Below, one piece after another: positions 1 through 60,200 of a DNA stretch of 64,000 bases (the stretch's first letter is position 1; each line of letters opens with the position of its first letter). The DNA is taken from positions 22,974,389 through 23,038,388 of the forward strand of contig CANTUZ010000005.1 in assembly GCA_947846985.1 (NCBI GenBank), given 5' to 3'. Source of the DNA: Fratercula arctica. Lineage: Eukaryota > Chordata > Aves > Charadriiformes > Alcidae. Below the pieces are notes generated by a model that saw only the letters and a program-made list of their open reading frames with translations, was not told where the DNA came from and did no database searches. Position numbers and translations under genes: made by a program.

Positions 1-848
1 TTATGCTATCAACAGAAAGATGCACTCCATTATATACTGTTTTATATATACACATTATATACTGTTGTATGCTACATTACCTGCAGAAATTAGGTAAAGC
101 AGTAATCAAATTCCCCATGCAACACTGGTTCAGATTTTCCTGGTGGTGGACATTACGGAAAGCTTTGCAAACATCATATATTTTGTGGCAATACCAGAAA
201 TAAATCCTCTTTTTCTTGTGTCCTACCCCTGGGTTTAAACACAGGAGAGTGTTCTGGTTTTGCAGCCCTTTTTTGTGTACTGAGGTGCAAAACCTTTGGA
301 ATAGCAAATAATCTTGTAAATATTGACTAATAATGTTTGTACATAGTTGAAAAGAATAATCTATATTCCATTTCTTAGCAAGTTCCAATTACCTGCATTA
401 GTACTATTCTTGTGGACATTACTTCACGGGTATCAGTGCATTAGAATCTGGCTTGTAGTGACACCAGAAGGCAACAGAAGTCACCTTGATTTCTCAAACA
501 TAGGGTAGCTTACGTACCAGCAATAAAAATAACCTTTTATTTTTAGACAAGGAATGATTGATAGAGAATTGGTGGAATAAATATGACACAGTGCAATCAA
601 TGAAGGGCTTCCCCCCTACTCCCACCCCGACCCCAAGACGACTCTAGTTATTGTGATTAATGTGCCCAAGTTCTTTGGCGGGGAGAAAGAGCCAGCTGGG
701 GAGTGATGCTTGTAAAGCAGGAGAAGGAATAATACTGCTAGCCAGACAGAAGGAATACTAGGAAAATTTTATCGCTGTGAATTTTTCCTAATACTTTAAA
801 AAGTATTTGTCAATATTATACTTTTAAACAACTGTGTGAAGTAACTGA

Positions 849-48306
<47,458 letters not shown>

Positions 48307-48732
48307 GAGAGACATGGAGTCTTGCAAAGGGGACACTGCATGAAGTACCAGGCATGAAATACCCAGGACTGCGATGTGACGTTCTGCTGTGCCCTGCATG
48401 TGTCAGTAATGGTGCTCATCCAAGACACGGAGCAATCTGGCTTGGAAAGACGAGTACCCAGAGTCTGTCGGAGGGATGGACTGTAACAAATATGCTGAGG
48501 CCGTTAGATTTGCTTCAGCATCGGATAAGCCGGGTTTGTATTTCACTCACTGCCAGATGTTGAAATTGAAATACGTGGATGAAAGGCAAAGGTGAATTGT
48601 TAATCAATGTACAGTTCACAGTAAGAATCTGGGGTTTTAATCAAGAGATGTTATTTCTGACCTAGTGCTGTACATTGATCTATTTTCAGCATGAATGTTT
48701 CTCCTTTAAGTTTTGGGGTCTGAATATCATTC

Positions 48733-48748
48733 GGGGGGGGGGGGGGGG
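48733..48748 (+). repeat. G16 homopolymer
   Basis: An unbroken run of 16 G followed by AGGGGAG, about 430 nt after the EML5 stop. If transcribed in the 3' UTR it could form a G-quadruplex. Its length is likely unreliable. Confidence 0.9.
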
Positions 48749-48816
48749 AGGGGAGAGTATTCCATATTTTATTACTGAAAGAAACCATATATTAACTCTA
48801 AAATATATAGTATTTT

Positions 48817-48822
48817 AATAAA
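48817..48822 (+). terminator. EML5: Candidate proximal polyadenylation signal, EML5
   Basis: AATAAA lies about 510 nt after the EML5 stop in AT-rich sequence. It is a canonical hexamer, but no strong downstream GU element is obvious. Confidence 0.3.
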
Positions 48823-49119
48823 TGTTTAATTATTATAATGGAGATGATATTTCTATCACTGGTCAAAGGGAGACATCATCTGGTGAAGCAGAAAAGAAGA
48901 GAGCTGATTCCTTAGCACTTATACAATATTTCTGTGTTTAGAGGCCTGGGTCACAGTCATGTCTGGTGAAAGCCGTTGGATATGCATGATCTTCATGGCT
49001 AATTTAGTGTTTTTGTTGCACTTAAACATTAAATTAGTTCCGTGAGCAAAAATAGATTTGCTCACTTTGCGAGTGCCTTGCCCACAACCTAAAAGTCTAA
49101 CTCCAATTTTTGCCTTGTG

Positions 49120-49125
49120 AATAAA
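49120..49125 (+). terminator. EML5: Candidate proximal polyadenylation signal, EML5
   Basis: AATAAA lies about 810 nt after the EML5 stop and is followed within about 40 nt by TGCTGTGTT, a GU-rich stretch. It is the better of the two proximal candidates. Confidence 0.4.
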
Positions 49126-52100
49126 AGTATTCTCAGTGGAAGAGAGATTATTGCTGTGTTACTTGCCCGGGCTGTTAGCCTCTGTGCTGGAAATGGGGAC
49201 TAGGGCGAGGGTTTCTTAGTCTTCGGAATCGATAAAGCTTGGGGTGTCACCAGTTGCAAAAATAGAATTTCATAGCAATATGAATTGATTTTATTTTCTC
49301 AGCATCATAGGGGGGATTCAGAGAGAATATAAACTTTCCAAACATTATATTTTGTACATTTGAACTTTTTAACAGTTAGGACTAACTGGGAGAGGTCTCT
49401 ACTCGGACTTCTTTCCCGATTGTACAAAGTGTCCGATCGTGTGCTTCTTTAAATGGACCTGCTGTCACCTCTAGCGTAAGTGCATTTATTCTGTCCTGCG
49501 ACGTAACTAAGTTGAAAAAGCATTTCGGTGATAATGAAAACCTGAACAGGGCTGTGCTTTGGGCACAAGTGAGGAAGATTTCGTCAGCTGTTTGTCTCAA
49601 TCGTGTCACAGAGACGCGTTACAGACTGAACCTGTTTTTTAATCAGTGCAGTTAATTTTCATGCAGCAGAAGGGAATCGAAGACACTAATTATCAGCACT
49701 ACTCTCATGACATTCTGCTGTGAACGTAAAGCTCTTTTTCTCTGTGTAAGCCAGCATCACTTTAATAGTGGCATTTGTTTAGGTCAGTCTGTAGGCTTTG
49801 ATGTTATTCACCTCTTGCATTTTCTTACGCCAGATAAAAGTAAAAAAGAAATAAACCTCCTCTCTTCTTGTAAGCAGCTTGTGTGCAAGGTGGTTATAGA
49901 GGGAATGGCAGGACTTGCCTATAGAAGGGAGAGAGAAGTTAATGAGCCAGACTTCTCCTAGGTCCAAAAATGCTTGTTATGTGCTATACAAAGCTAGTTA
50001 CCCAATGGTCTTAGGTAATATATTTTATATACAGAGCTATAACAAATATTTATTTTCAAGAAGTTGATGAACTAAACAATTATCAGGTTTCTTGGCATGA
50101 TGGTTCTTAGCACAGCCTTGCCAGTCGTGCAGCTGCTATTCTACAGCAGCAAAGGCTCCGTGGGTTTGGTCATGAGTGTACGGGGAGATCTGTAACATTT
50201 TTGACTTCAGGAGAGTTGCGTCTGAGAATTGAGATTAGATCGGGTCTGTCTCATAACCTCATTGCCTGCCTGTCTGTTTTATATGAAAATTAGTATCTGG
50301 CATTTAAATCTTTTCTGTGCCAGAGGAATCAGTTGCAGTGTGCTATTCCATAGCTGTGATTCTATCCTTTATTAAACACGTCTGTGCAGGACTTCTTGAC
50401 TTGAAGTAAGATTTGTCCTGCCTCTGTTTTAAAGTTGCCTTTCATCGGTTCAAGTTGGATGGCTGTTAAGAGCTCCCTCATAGTCTGTCCTCAGACTGCC
50501 AGATCAAAGTCCAGATTCTTCTGCCTCTTTGAGTTTTCCCCTCAAAATTCTAGGCTCAGTGTCTCCCAGCCTCGTGATCCTTCTGCAGGCCTTCACCCAA
50601 TGAAAGAGGTACATGGACTATCAAGAGGTCTGTTCCTCAGATCCTCGTCACTGGTCGTGTCCTCTTCTCCTCCCTCCCCTCAATCCCTTCGTTAATGCTG
50701 TGCCTCTCCACTGATAATTTGTCCATCGGTGCTCTTGCCCTGAGGAGTCTCAGATGCCACGCCAGCGGTGAAGTACCGGGGAGAAGCTGCCGGAGGAGTT
50801 GCAGCAGGGCTGCCCTCGGGGGCGCAAGGCCAGTGGCTGCCGGGCGAAAGTCTGAGCCTCCGCATCTCCCTGCTGCTTCTGCGCTCTCCTCCAAACCTCA
50901 CCACCGCTGTAAAGGGCTGGGATGGGAGCTGGAAGCTGAGGAGCTCTTTAAAAACAAAACTACCGGCCTTGTTCCTGCTGTTGCAGCCGGTATCGGTAGC
51001 AAGGATTTTCCCTGGCAAAACTGGTCAGTGGTTTGCCGGGTAAAATGGGATCAGCCAGCTGGGAAGGATCGGGAATGCTGAGGAGAGGAGTGGGTAGAGC
51101 CTGGGTTGCAGCTTTCTCCCTGAGAACAGTTGGGAGCATGTTTTTGTAGGACAAGCCGCGGTCCTCGTCTGACGAGAACGGCTGGCTGTAGGCATGCTTA
51201 AAGGTGGCAGCTTGGTGGGGGTTTGGGTCTTTTTGTCTGTGAGGGTGCTTGTTACTGTGCCTCATTCGCTGTTTACATTAATTGCTACTGTAGCGACTCG
51301 CTAATTGTTGCCACCCATGCTGGGAGGATGCGCGTATGGAGGGGAGCAGAGCGCCCTTGGGGCGGGAGCTGGTGCCTGGGTTGCCCTCAGCAAAGCGGGA
51401 GGGTGGCGTAACCCCAGAGGGCAGGTCAGGGAAGAAGCTGGAACACGGAGGGACTAGTGGCAGCCTTTCGTTCGGAAGCATCAGAAGCGCGGGCAGGAGG
51501 GCTCTGTCTGAAGCTGGAGACGGCCTTTTCCGTCATGAGACAGCACCGAGGAAGGGGAGGCAAAAGTTCTGTGTATAATTTCATCGCTCATAGCGGATGA
51601 TTTTGTTCTCAAGCTTAATTGTCTTTCTGACTCTCTTCCTGGCTGGCAGCAAACATACATCTTTGGGATCTTTAAAGTCAGCAGTATTTTTTGTAATAGA
51701 AGAAATAAATTAGAGAACTGATTCAATAGAAGCGAAATGAGATTTCGCTTAAAAAAAAAAATAAAACATGCCCTTGAAAGCTATTTAAGTGTGCTCAGAA
51801 AAAAGAGAATGAGACAAGGAAAATCCAGCTCATAGGAACAAACAAAAATTAAAAGTAAGCACATATAAAACTGAAAATTGCCATAGTGCAGGAACTGAGG
51901 GACACAGTTGAGATTAGGTCAGGGAGAAGAAATTAGCTAAATGGATTGATCATTTAGACTTGAAATCTTAATTTTTTTTTATTCTTAAGGAGGCAGTCAT
52001 CGTGTGTGACTTCCTCGTGTTGATAGGGAAGGCGAGAGATGGTGTAAAACTGAGGATAAAGCATTTCAGAAAATTAAGGCTACTTTGTCGCTTGCTGAGA

Positions 52101-55100
52101 GCTGGAGGAAAGCACATCCGATTTTTGCTCACGTGGATAGATCCGTGAGCTTGCCAAAGCCCTGCTGTGCGTTCTCTGTACCAGTCACTGTGGCGGGCTG
52201 AGACTAAGCCCGTTTCTTTGGTTGTCTCTAGCTTCTGCTCTTCAATTAACTTTTGACTTCAGACCTAAACTCTGCATGTCTCATTTCAGAAGAATAATAA
52301 TAATAGTTTTAGGTGTATAATATGCCTAAGAGCCACAATAGGTTTCCTTGCCAAAATCACTCAAAAGTAACTAAAAATTAGTAGGTGGCTTTGGTGGGGG
52401 ATTTTCTTCAGTCTACTTGATGCTAGAACAGGTAACCATTCACCATCCCCTTCTCAGATTACCAGCAGCATACCAGGCATAACCTTGATTTATTTTTTTT
52501 TTGTTATCTGTTAAACCAGCAATCCAACCAATTCGTGGTTTTTTTGGAGAAAAAGAAAAAAAAGGTGGGGGGGGAGGAAAGGCACAGAACGTGTTCTTTT
52601 TCCACCCCTAGTGTAAAACAAAACAACAAAAAAAAAAAAAAAGTGTAAAGTCTGAGCACGGTGACAACAGGCAATTCTCATAATTTCCACTTCTTTATTA
52701 TGGAACAGAGGATGGAGGGAAGAGTAACAGGAAACCGGTAAATATAAACCGAGAGAAAAGAAGAAAGAAAAGGAAACAAGGGAAAACAGGGGAAGGAAAA
52801 CTCATAAATAGGCAAAGACAGGACCAAAGAGCCAACACGGAGGTGGGGAGTCGGATCGCTTTCTGGCAACCAGCTTGTTCCCAACGGGAAATACCCCATG
52901 GCTGGTTGTGGAGTGTGAGGGCTGGAGAGCAGGAGGGGCTGGAGGCAGGGCTGCCGGCAGCTTTGCTTGCTCGAGGTTCGGGAAGATGCAGCTGCTCCCA
53001 GTCATTGCTCCTTCCACTTCTGTACCTGCAGGACAACTGTTTAGCGCAGCATCTGACGCAGATGAACCACCGCCGCAGTGCGTGCGGGTGGGTAACAGAG
53101 AAAACGCTGTAAAGATAAAGATTCTATGTAGTAGTGAGAGCTCAGGTAAGAGAGTTTGAGGGTATATTTTCAAACGCAACTCACCTTTCCCACATAAACC
53201 AAACGTGGATTGTATTATAGGCCTCTTCTGATTTACCCATATTTTAGTTTCCCGTGCAACTGAGCTTAAATGCATTCTTTAAACAAAAAATATTAAACCA
53301 AAGAAATACTGTACTTCAGAAGACCCTTCATAATGAAGCTCTATCAATTACCGCCTCTTTCGTTTCTTTTCTGTTGAAACACCATTCACCAGTTCTTGGT
53401 TCTGTTCCCAGGCGTGCACAACATTTAAGATGACGGGCGTTAAAGCTACGGCCTGTATTTGTTGTGTTTAACTGGAGGAGGGATGGAGATGGGTATCTGC
53501 AGAGGGCAATTCGCATCATCCCTGAGCTGAGTTTTCCGCCCTTTCCTTGCCTTAGGCCTCCAAATGTAGGTGTGGTAAGTCAGGGAAGGTGAATGTAATG
53601 TAGGCCTGTGAATGCATGTGAGTGGAAATAAATTAGTAAAGTTCTTGATTTTTATTCTGTAATAAACCATTACAAAATAAGGAAATATTTGACCTAAGGT
53701 AAACGTCATGTAAAAAAAAAAAAAAAAAAAATCCAAACTCATTACAGGTGCTGCTTAGATAACTAACCTGCACTTTTGGCTGTAGCAATTCTTTGTAAGA
53801 AACATACACTCCGTGCACAAATAGCCGGACTGATGCTTCTCCACCTGCCAGAGGACAGTGGAGTTTGGGATGTGAGAGGGCAGTATCTTCTGCCGCTTGC
53901 TGTGGTTGGATTTCTCTTCCAAAAGCCAAAATGAGAGTTTCCTGACTTGTGGTTCCTTGTTGTGAGAGAACTTCGAGACACTATGAAGTGATTTTGCCCT
54001 TAGTAGTATGTATCTTTCTCAGTTTGGGCACAGGTGTCATGTGAGAGCTTAAAAACAACAAAAAATACCCAAACCGCAAACAGCAAACCTCAAACTTTGT
54101 TTTGTTTTTTAAAGATACCCTTAAAAATTGTCCTGTTCGTTCCAGTGATGGAAAGATGTGTCTGATTCACACCGGTCTGCATTCTTACAAGAGAGTGAGT
54201 TGTACCTGCTTCACTGTGAAGTGGGCCCGACACAACAGGTGTGTTAAGCCAGAGGATTAACGTCATCTGTGCTTTACTGGTTTTTTCGTAGGCTGAATTC
54301 TTCCTTGGCAGGGGACAGACGCTGCTCTCCCATCCCTGTCCATGCAGCTGCCATGAGGCCAGTGCCATCTCCGGCTGGTGGCAGCGGGGCTGAGGCAGGA
54401 GGCGAGTGCTGGGGCGGAAACGTAGGTTATTGAGACAAGTATCGCAGCGGTGGGCTCTGAGAAAGAGAGGTAGCGGGGCTGTTCTAGTTTCAGTCCTCGG
54501 CACCATTATAAGCCTTTTTCCGGAGGAAAAAGAAGTTTTTTATGTAATACCCTCCAATTATTCATTCAATAGGTTTTGCCATTATTCTTCTTTTTGCCTT
54601 TTTTTCACTTCCCCCAGGAGCCCTTAACCCAGCTCCTCCCCTCCCACCCCCCACATAAGAGCCGATCAGCTTTAGCCACAGCTTCACTGTTCAACGGTGA
54701 CTCACGATAGAAAGCCCATACAAAGCCTCCCCTTGCTGAAAATGCATTTCCTATTAACTTTCCTAGTTGCAAATTCTTGAGGTTGGGGAGGAGGGGGAGG
54801 GATCTTTCCATGCCCAGCAGGTGAAAAATGGGGTATTTATTCTTGCCGAGAAGCAAAGCAGTTAAATACCTTTTTCCAGCACATATTACTTAAAATCTGA
54901 ATACGTGATGTTCAGTTTGGAGCTGTAAATGGTACTTCCGTAACTCGTGTGATTTTTTTTTTTCAAACACCTGTCATGCCCAGGACGTGCTCTATACTGT
55001 ATTATTTGGGAATTTAATAAATATACTTTCTAAAGAAACTCCAAGCATGAACACAGACAAATTGCATGAAAAAAAAAAATAATAACGGTTTTCTGTACTT

Positions 55101-56079
55101 TTGTGAAATGTTGGTGCTGTTGGGTCGTACTTCGCACATTTCTGGTCTGTTTTTCCTTTACTCGCTACTACTTATTATGGTGGTGTGGTTTTAAGTGCAA
55201 AATAGCTTTTTTTTTTTTTTTTTTTTAAAGCAGTATCTGGTACTTATTAAGCTTCGTTTATGCATTTTAGTTCAGTTCTGGGTGTATAGCATATTATATT
55301 AGGTAATGGAAAAGCTGCATTACTAATTTGTGAAGAAAGTTAATGCATTGTCAAGGTAGAATTTCACAGCAGAATACGCTCAAGACCACAGTGATCGCTT
55401 AAAATAATGTTAAAAATCAAAGTAAACGCTTTAGAACCATTCCCTTGAAAAATACATACACTTTTAGCTTTGTGGCTTGGTTTAGTCACTTTTTTTTTTT
55501 TTTTAAGCAAAGAAAAAGCAGCAGCTTGGCCTTACGCTGACCATTGCACAGTAGGTTATAGAACACCAAAGCTGTTGGAATCCAGCAGCCCAGGGAGCGT
55601 AATTTTCTGCTGCGCTTACTGTCTCCTCTTCTCACACCGAAAAGGAAAATAGCTTCTTGGTGGCAGCTGTTTCTGAAAGGGGCAGCTAATGAAGGCACTG
55701 GAAAATTCTGTAGAAAACTGACGTAACTTGCAGTCTTTCACCTGGAAATCCATTTTGGCATCGCTCCGTTCAAGGCAAGAGCGTCCTCCCCTCCTCCCTT
55801 CCCCCTCTCAGGTCACCTTAGGAAAATATTTTACTGTAGTTCTTTAAGCTTAAAATCCAGTTGTCTGTTCAGCTTTGTTGTGTTTCATTATGGAGTGTGT
55901 CGGATAATCCCTCTTGCTTTAACAAAAAAGAAAAAAAAATAAAAAAAGGTATGTTAAACTAGTCCAAAGGTATGGTCATGTATTAACTGTACTAAGGATC
56001 ATGGTTTTAAGTGTCCTCCATTTTGGTTTCCACCATGAACATCTAATCCCTGTAACAGTGTTGTATGTTTATTTAAAAA

Positions 56080-56098
56080 ATATATATATATATATATA
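56080..56098 (+). repeat. (AT)n microsatellite
   Basis: About 19 nt of AT repeats in the UTR-like sequence before the distal + strand polyadenylation signals. Confidence 0.9.
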
Positions 56099-56297
56099 AA
56101 AAAATTAAATGTCAGATTTTTGCATTAAGATTTTTTTAAATTTGAATATGAACTTTGAGTACTTTATTTCACAAAAACAAACAAACAAAAAAAAAATTAA
56201 AAAATACTTTCCTGGAGTGTTAAGTTTCAGAATTCAAGACTATATTTGTCAAATTTAAGTTTAAAATATGTAGCTAACATTGTTTTCTGATATTGAA

Positions 56298-56305
56298 TGT
56301 AAATA
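56298..56305 (+). promoter_or_regulatory. Pumilio-type element
   Basis: TGTAAATA matches the Pumilio consensus UGUANAUA. It lies 16 nt before the distal polyadenylation signal, a usual setting for a functional 3' UTR site. The function is inferred. Confidence 0.35.
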
Positions 56306-56313
56306 TTTGTAAA

Positions 56314-56319
56314 AATAAA
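56314..56319 (+). terminator. EML5: Candidate distal polyadenylation signal (+ strand)
   Basis: AATAAA is followed by TCTTTTGTATATTTTTGTG, a good U/GU-rich downstream element. It sits at the end of about 1.4 kb of AT-rich, UTR-like sequence, about 8 kb after the EML5 stop. It would define a very long EML5 3' UTR, or belong to another + strand transcript. Confidence 0.45.
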
Positions 56320-56373
56320 TTCTTTTGTATATTTTTGTGAAAATGTAGTTCCCCAAAAGATATGGAAGATTTT

Positions 56374-56379
56374 AATAAA
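56374..56379 (+). terminator. EML5: Second candidate distal polyadenylation signal (+ strand)
   Basis: AATAAA lies 60 nt after the previous signal and is followed by AAGTGCGTTTACG. Paired signals this close are common at real 3' ends. Confidence 0.4.
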
Positions 56380-56620
56380 AAAGTGCGTTTACGTTACTGC
56401 TCACCACTTTCCATCATTATAATACCACTTAAACATATTTACAGTCACCTCCTCCTGGGATTATTTTTTGCACTGCAAGCCACAGGGAACTGTCTGGATT
56501 GAGATATTACAAGGTCATGGCCCAGTCCTCAGCTGTAGTGGAAAGAAAAATGATTCTTCAGCAAGAGAGTCAGAGCTGTACTTTCTCTCTTCCTGGTACA
56601 AATAGAGACAGCTGAAAACA

Positions 56621-56626
56621 TTTATT
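56621..56626 (-). terminator. ZC3H14: Candidate ZC3H14 polyadenylation signal
   Basis: TTTATT on the + strand is AATAAA on the - strand, about 620 nt after the ZC3H14 stop. If used, the ZC3H14 transcript would end about 200 nt beyond the distal + strand signals at 56.3-56.4 kb. Other hexamers of the same kind lie near 56070 and 56163. Confidence 0.3.
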
Positions 56627-57248
56627 TGCAAGTGAAGTGGTATTTCATTTCGTAGGCTTTTTAAATGGAGCACAATATCATTAAGTTCATTTTTCTTGCT
56701 TATGAAGCATTTTTGTTCCCTTGTCTTTGTTTTTTCCCTGTTTGAAAAACCACCCAGAAGACGCACCATTTCCTCTCTTTTTTCCCCCAGGAGCGGGTGC
56801 TGATTCAGTCACTGCTTGCTGGGGCATCCCTTCAGTTGGAGGCATTGTTCCAAACAGTCGCTGAACAAAAAGTACTTCCAGTATGACGCCACTACAGGAA
56901 TAAGCTTTCTAAGCCCTTCTGACGACACCCCTCCTTCTTCAACAAGAAACATTACCCAAACAGAACACCAAATGTGCTTTAAGTTTTTAATGGAATTGAA
57001 AGTAAAACTTTTCTTACGCAGACATTTTCTTCTTACAGTGTAAAAAAAATGTAAAATTGCTCAAACTTACAAACTTGGAAAATTAGAGACATTTCAAGTA
57101 TGCAGTCAGCCTCATTTTATGAAAACAATGTATATTAAAAGTTCAAAATGCATGAATTTTTCTAACATCCTGTGCCCCAGGTGGTTAATCTTCCTTTCTG
57201 CTACTGTCCGAAGGAGGCAAAGTTCCGTCCCAAGTTGTATCATCACAA

Positions 57249-57255
57249 TCATTCA
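57249..57255 (-). CDS. ZC3H14: ZC3H14 last coding exon (7 nt of coding sequence) and stop
   Basis: The acceptor is CTTTCCCCTCAG, followed by T-GAA-TGA. It completes Ser, adds Glu and stops at 57249-57251. The vertebrate protein also ends in Ser-Glu. The rest of this exon is 3' UTR running toward lower coordinates. Confidence 0.9.
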
Positions 57256-60200
57256 CTGAGGGGAAAGAGAAAAACAATCTGTGTAAGTAATAATCCGACC
57301 CATCTGTGAAGGTGATTTGAGAACCAATTTGCGTCCTGCCCCTGCACTGATTAGACCTTTGCAGCTGAGACCAGTGGGAGGGAAAGGCTCACGTGATTTG
57401 ACTGCAGCTTTGGGAATTTTGCCACCGGTTTACGAAATCATGGAGCTTTTCTGCCAGAAACACCTGACTGTGTTGTGGAAAAGACATAAGATAAAACAAT
57501 GGTAAAGAAGAGCCGATGTTGGATTTTCAGCTTTGTTCAAATAAAACTCAGTAAACACAACACATCCAGGTCAGGCTTCTAGTGACTCCGCCATAATCGA
57601 TCTGCAGGCCGCTTGCTTTTCAGTGTTGCATCATATTAGTTAACGTTTATACTACAAAAAACAAACAGTACAGAGTTCTCTTTAAAAGAAAGATGCCTGT
57701 AACAGGTATCTTCATACAATCTTTGTTGTTTGTCACACACACGTTGCTCCTGTGAGTAAAATTACATTGGTGACATAAATCACAACATACCTACACTCTA
57801 AACCTAACCAAGAAAAATAAAATAAAAAGCATCTTACCTGGTTTGAGTTCGAGTCCATTTCAAGGCATGGCGCGGAGGTACAGCAATAGTTGGATGGTAG
57901 AAAGTGCAGTCTGGTCTTGTACACTGGGTATTAAATCTACAATGCTGAAAGTGAAAGCATTTCAGAAGAGGCTGCTCGAAGTTGGGGGGCTGAACTTCTG
58001 AACGAGCTAACCTAGAATCTGTTACGTGCAAATCTGTATTGCTGTATGACACAGCTGATTGATAGGTAACTGAATCAAGAGCGACATAGACTAGTGCAAT
58101 CCCTTCAACCCAATGACAGAAGGAAATCCTTCTTCAAAAGCGTTAATTATGAATCAGATGCTCCAACCCTGCCACTGCGCTGACAGGTGGAAGTTCCTTT
58201 GCTTTTCAGGGTTTAGAGAGTGCAGTTTCCATTGATGTGTGCGCACAAGTTCGGAGCATGACACCGCATGGTCTGCAGCGCAGAGGAAAAGCCAGAGTAT
58301 CTGGCTAAGGTTATCTGGGAACAGAGTCCTGGGAACCCAGCGCATTTCAGCGTTGTTAGGGCTTGGAAACGCACTAAACTTAGTGGCGTAGGAATATGCA
58401 GGGACACAATTCCATAGAATAGAAGTGCGTGAGTTATAAACTCTTGTACTATATAAATTACGTTAATACACTTTAGGGTAACTGGGTAATCTTTAACCAA
58501 CTTCTACATTGCAGCACATCTAAAGGAAGAGTCAAGAGTCTGAAACATATTCCTTCCGTATAAGCTACAAGATGTCCTCCTCCTCCTCCTCTGCCCCGGC
58601 ACCCTGGCTGGGCAGATTTTTGACAAGTGCTACAGCTGGCTGCCTTTTTGAAACTCCCCAGAAGGATCTCGTAGAAAGATTATTTAAAAATATAATTTTC
58701 CAAACTCTTCAAGTCACTGCTTTTGAATATTCCGTTTTGAATATTCCTGACCCTAAGTAACATATTTCAAGTATCTTTCTAGAAATTAAGGGAAGAGATA
58801 AGGGAGAATTCTTACTTTTGGGTGGTAAAATGGACATTCCATTTTCTTACAAGCAGGAAAAAACCTGCACAGCGGACTACTGGAGGATATAGACGGTGTG
58901 GGTAGCGGTGCTAACAGTAGAAAAGAAAAGAACAGAAGTGAGTCAGGATCACAATAAATTGCTCTTTTAATACAGTTCCACACAAATATATCAATCCTTC
59001 TGCAAGAAATTACATTTTATAATACACCAAATTTCTGCAAGAAATACGGGAAGCCATATTTCTCCTCCCCAGGATCCCCTCCTGGGGCAGGACAAGACTA
59101 CGGGGTAATCACTAGTCTGGGTTCTTCACCATTTCAGGACACAAGGTGCCATAGTCATGGCAACGCTTCCAACAAAGCAAGCAGAGATTCTGGTAGGCAG
59201 AGAAATTCAAATGTTTAAATTTAGAGAGCAGCAAGTCTGTTCGAGTTCAAGCTAACCAGACTGAAAAGTGCAGGCAGCGCGCTTTCCAGGAATACAGAGG
59301 AGATGCTGGAAGTGACACAGGAGATAAGCACATTGTACTCTGCCTTCTGGCAAAGTAACAAAACTGCATCCTACTAGGCCTAAAGGGCTAAACCACTTCC
59401 AGAAGATCATGGCTTCAGTGGAGTAAAGGCCCTCCACCTTGGCACCCTCCAAAGGCTCAGGAATACCAACCCATAATCCAAACACAGCTATTGCCTTCAC
59501 TGGGTAACCTCATCCCTGAAAGTCATCTCATCGTTACATAAAGTTAACTCCTACAGTGTCATTAAAGAAAAAAACGTTCGTACAAAGACAGGAACCTCTG
59601 TTTTCAATTTGTCCCCCAAGCTCTCGGTACAACATGTACCCAATTTAAGAAACAAAATTGAGTAAAACTACAATGCTGGCTAATCCCTTTAGAAGAAGGG
59701 AACCGCTTGTGCAAGTCACCACTTTGGCCTTGCGCAGGTTTCATGTGGACACTCGCATAACGGCATCCAGGGATGTTTCTGAAAACAGTTTTTGCAGTAA
59801 CGCTATATTATTATTCTTCATCTAGCATTAAGAGTTGAAATAAAATTAAGTCAAAACAAGCAAAAAATTATTTTTTCACCACTGTCAGCTTCTGCTTCCA
59901 AAAATGCTGTTTGCTCTTCAGCACTTTCGTTTAAAGCTCAGAAAAACAGGTGCTCACCTGGTTTCGGAGATGAATGGGGGGTTCGTCGACTCGCATGAGT
60001 GTAAGGACAGTCTGGCTTAGTGCACTTTGCATCGTATTTACAGTTTGGATGGATGAACAAGCATTTATCGGCAAATTTGCAGTTCGGAAAAACTCTGAGG
60101 GAAAAGAAATCGAGTCATAAACCCATTCTCAGAGCAAAATCCTCACGCAGCTGTTGCGCACGAAAGACAGAATATCACAGAAAGCCAGAACTACAACAGG

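Larger units (their letters stand above)
48307..57248. other. Interval between the convergent EML5 and ZC3H14 stop codons
   Basis: These 8.9 kb hold no convincing coding exon. The left part must be EML5 3' UTR and the far right part ZC3H14 3' UTR. A GC-rich patch lies at about 50.7-51.6 kb and a second, smaller one at about 52.8-53.1 kb. Homopolymer runs are common. AT-rich, UTR-like sequence with + strand polyadenylation signals fills about 54.9-56.4 kb. Where each transcript ends cannot be decided from sequence alone. Confidence 0.7.

Noticed and set aside
50695..51081. 128-codon frame in the GC-rich patch
   Set aside because: Overlapping open frames occur in several phases on both strands, as expected from GC-rich DNA. 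No recognisable protein.
52802..53275. 157-codon - strand frame, the longest in the window
   Set aside because: Low-complexity Pro/Ser/Ala composition, no known motif, and three overlapping frames nearby. Could be checked for transcription but is not supported.
54090..54506. 138-codon - strand frame
   Set aside because: No recognisable domain, no matching splice or promoter signals, and it lies in the likely UTR or intergenic interval.
59958..60094. Apparent 1-base frameshift in the ZC3H14 exon with fingers 2 and 3
   Set aside because: A first reading of the C-run gave five C and a phase clash with the next exon. Recounting gave six C, and the exon then reads RRTPHSSPKP and joins the finger 4 exon in frame. 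There is no frameshift.
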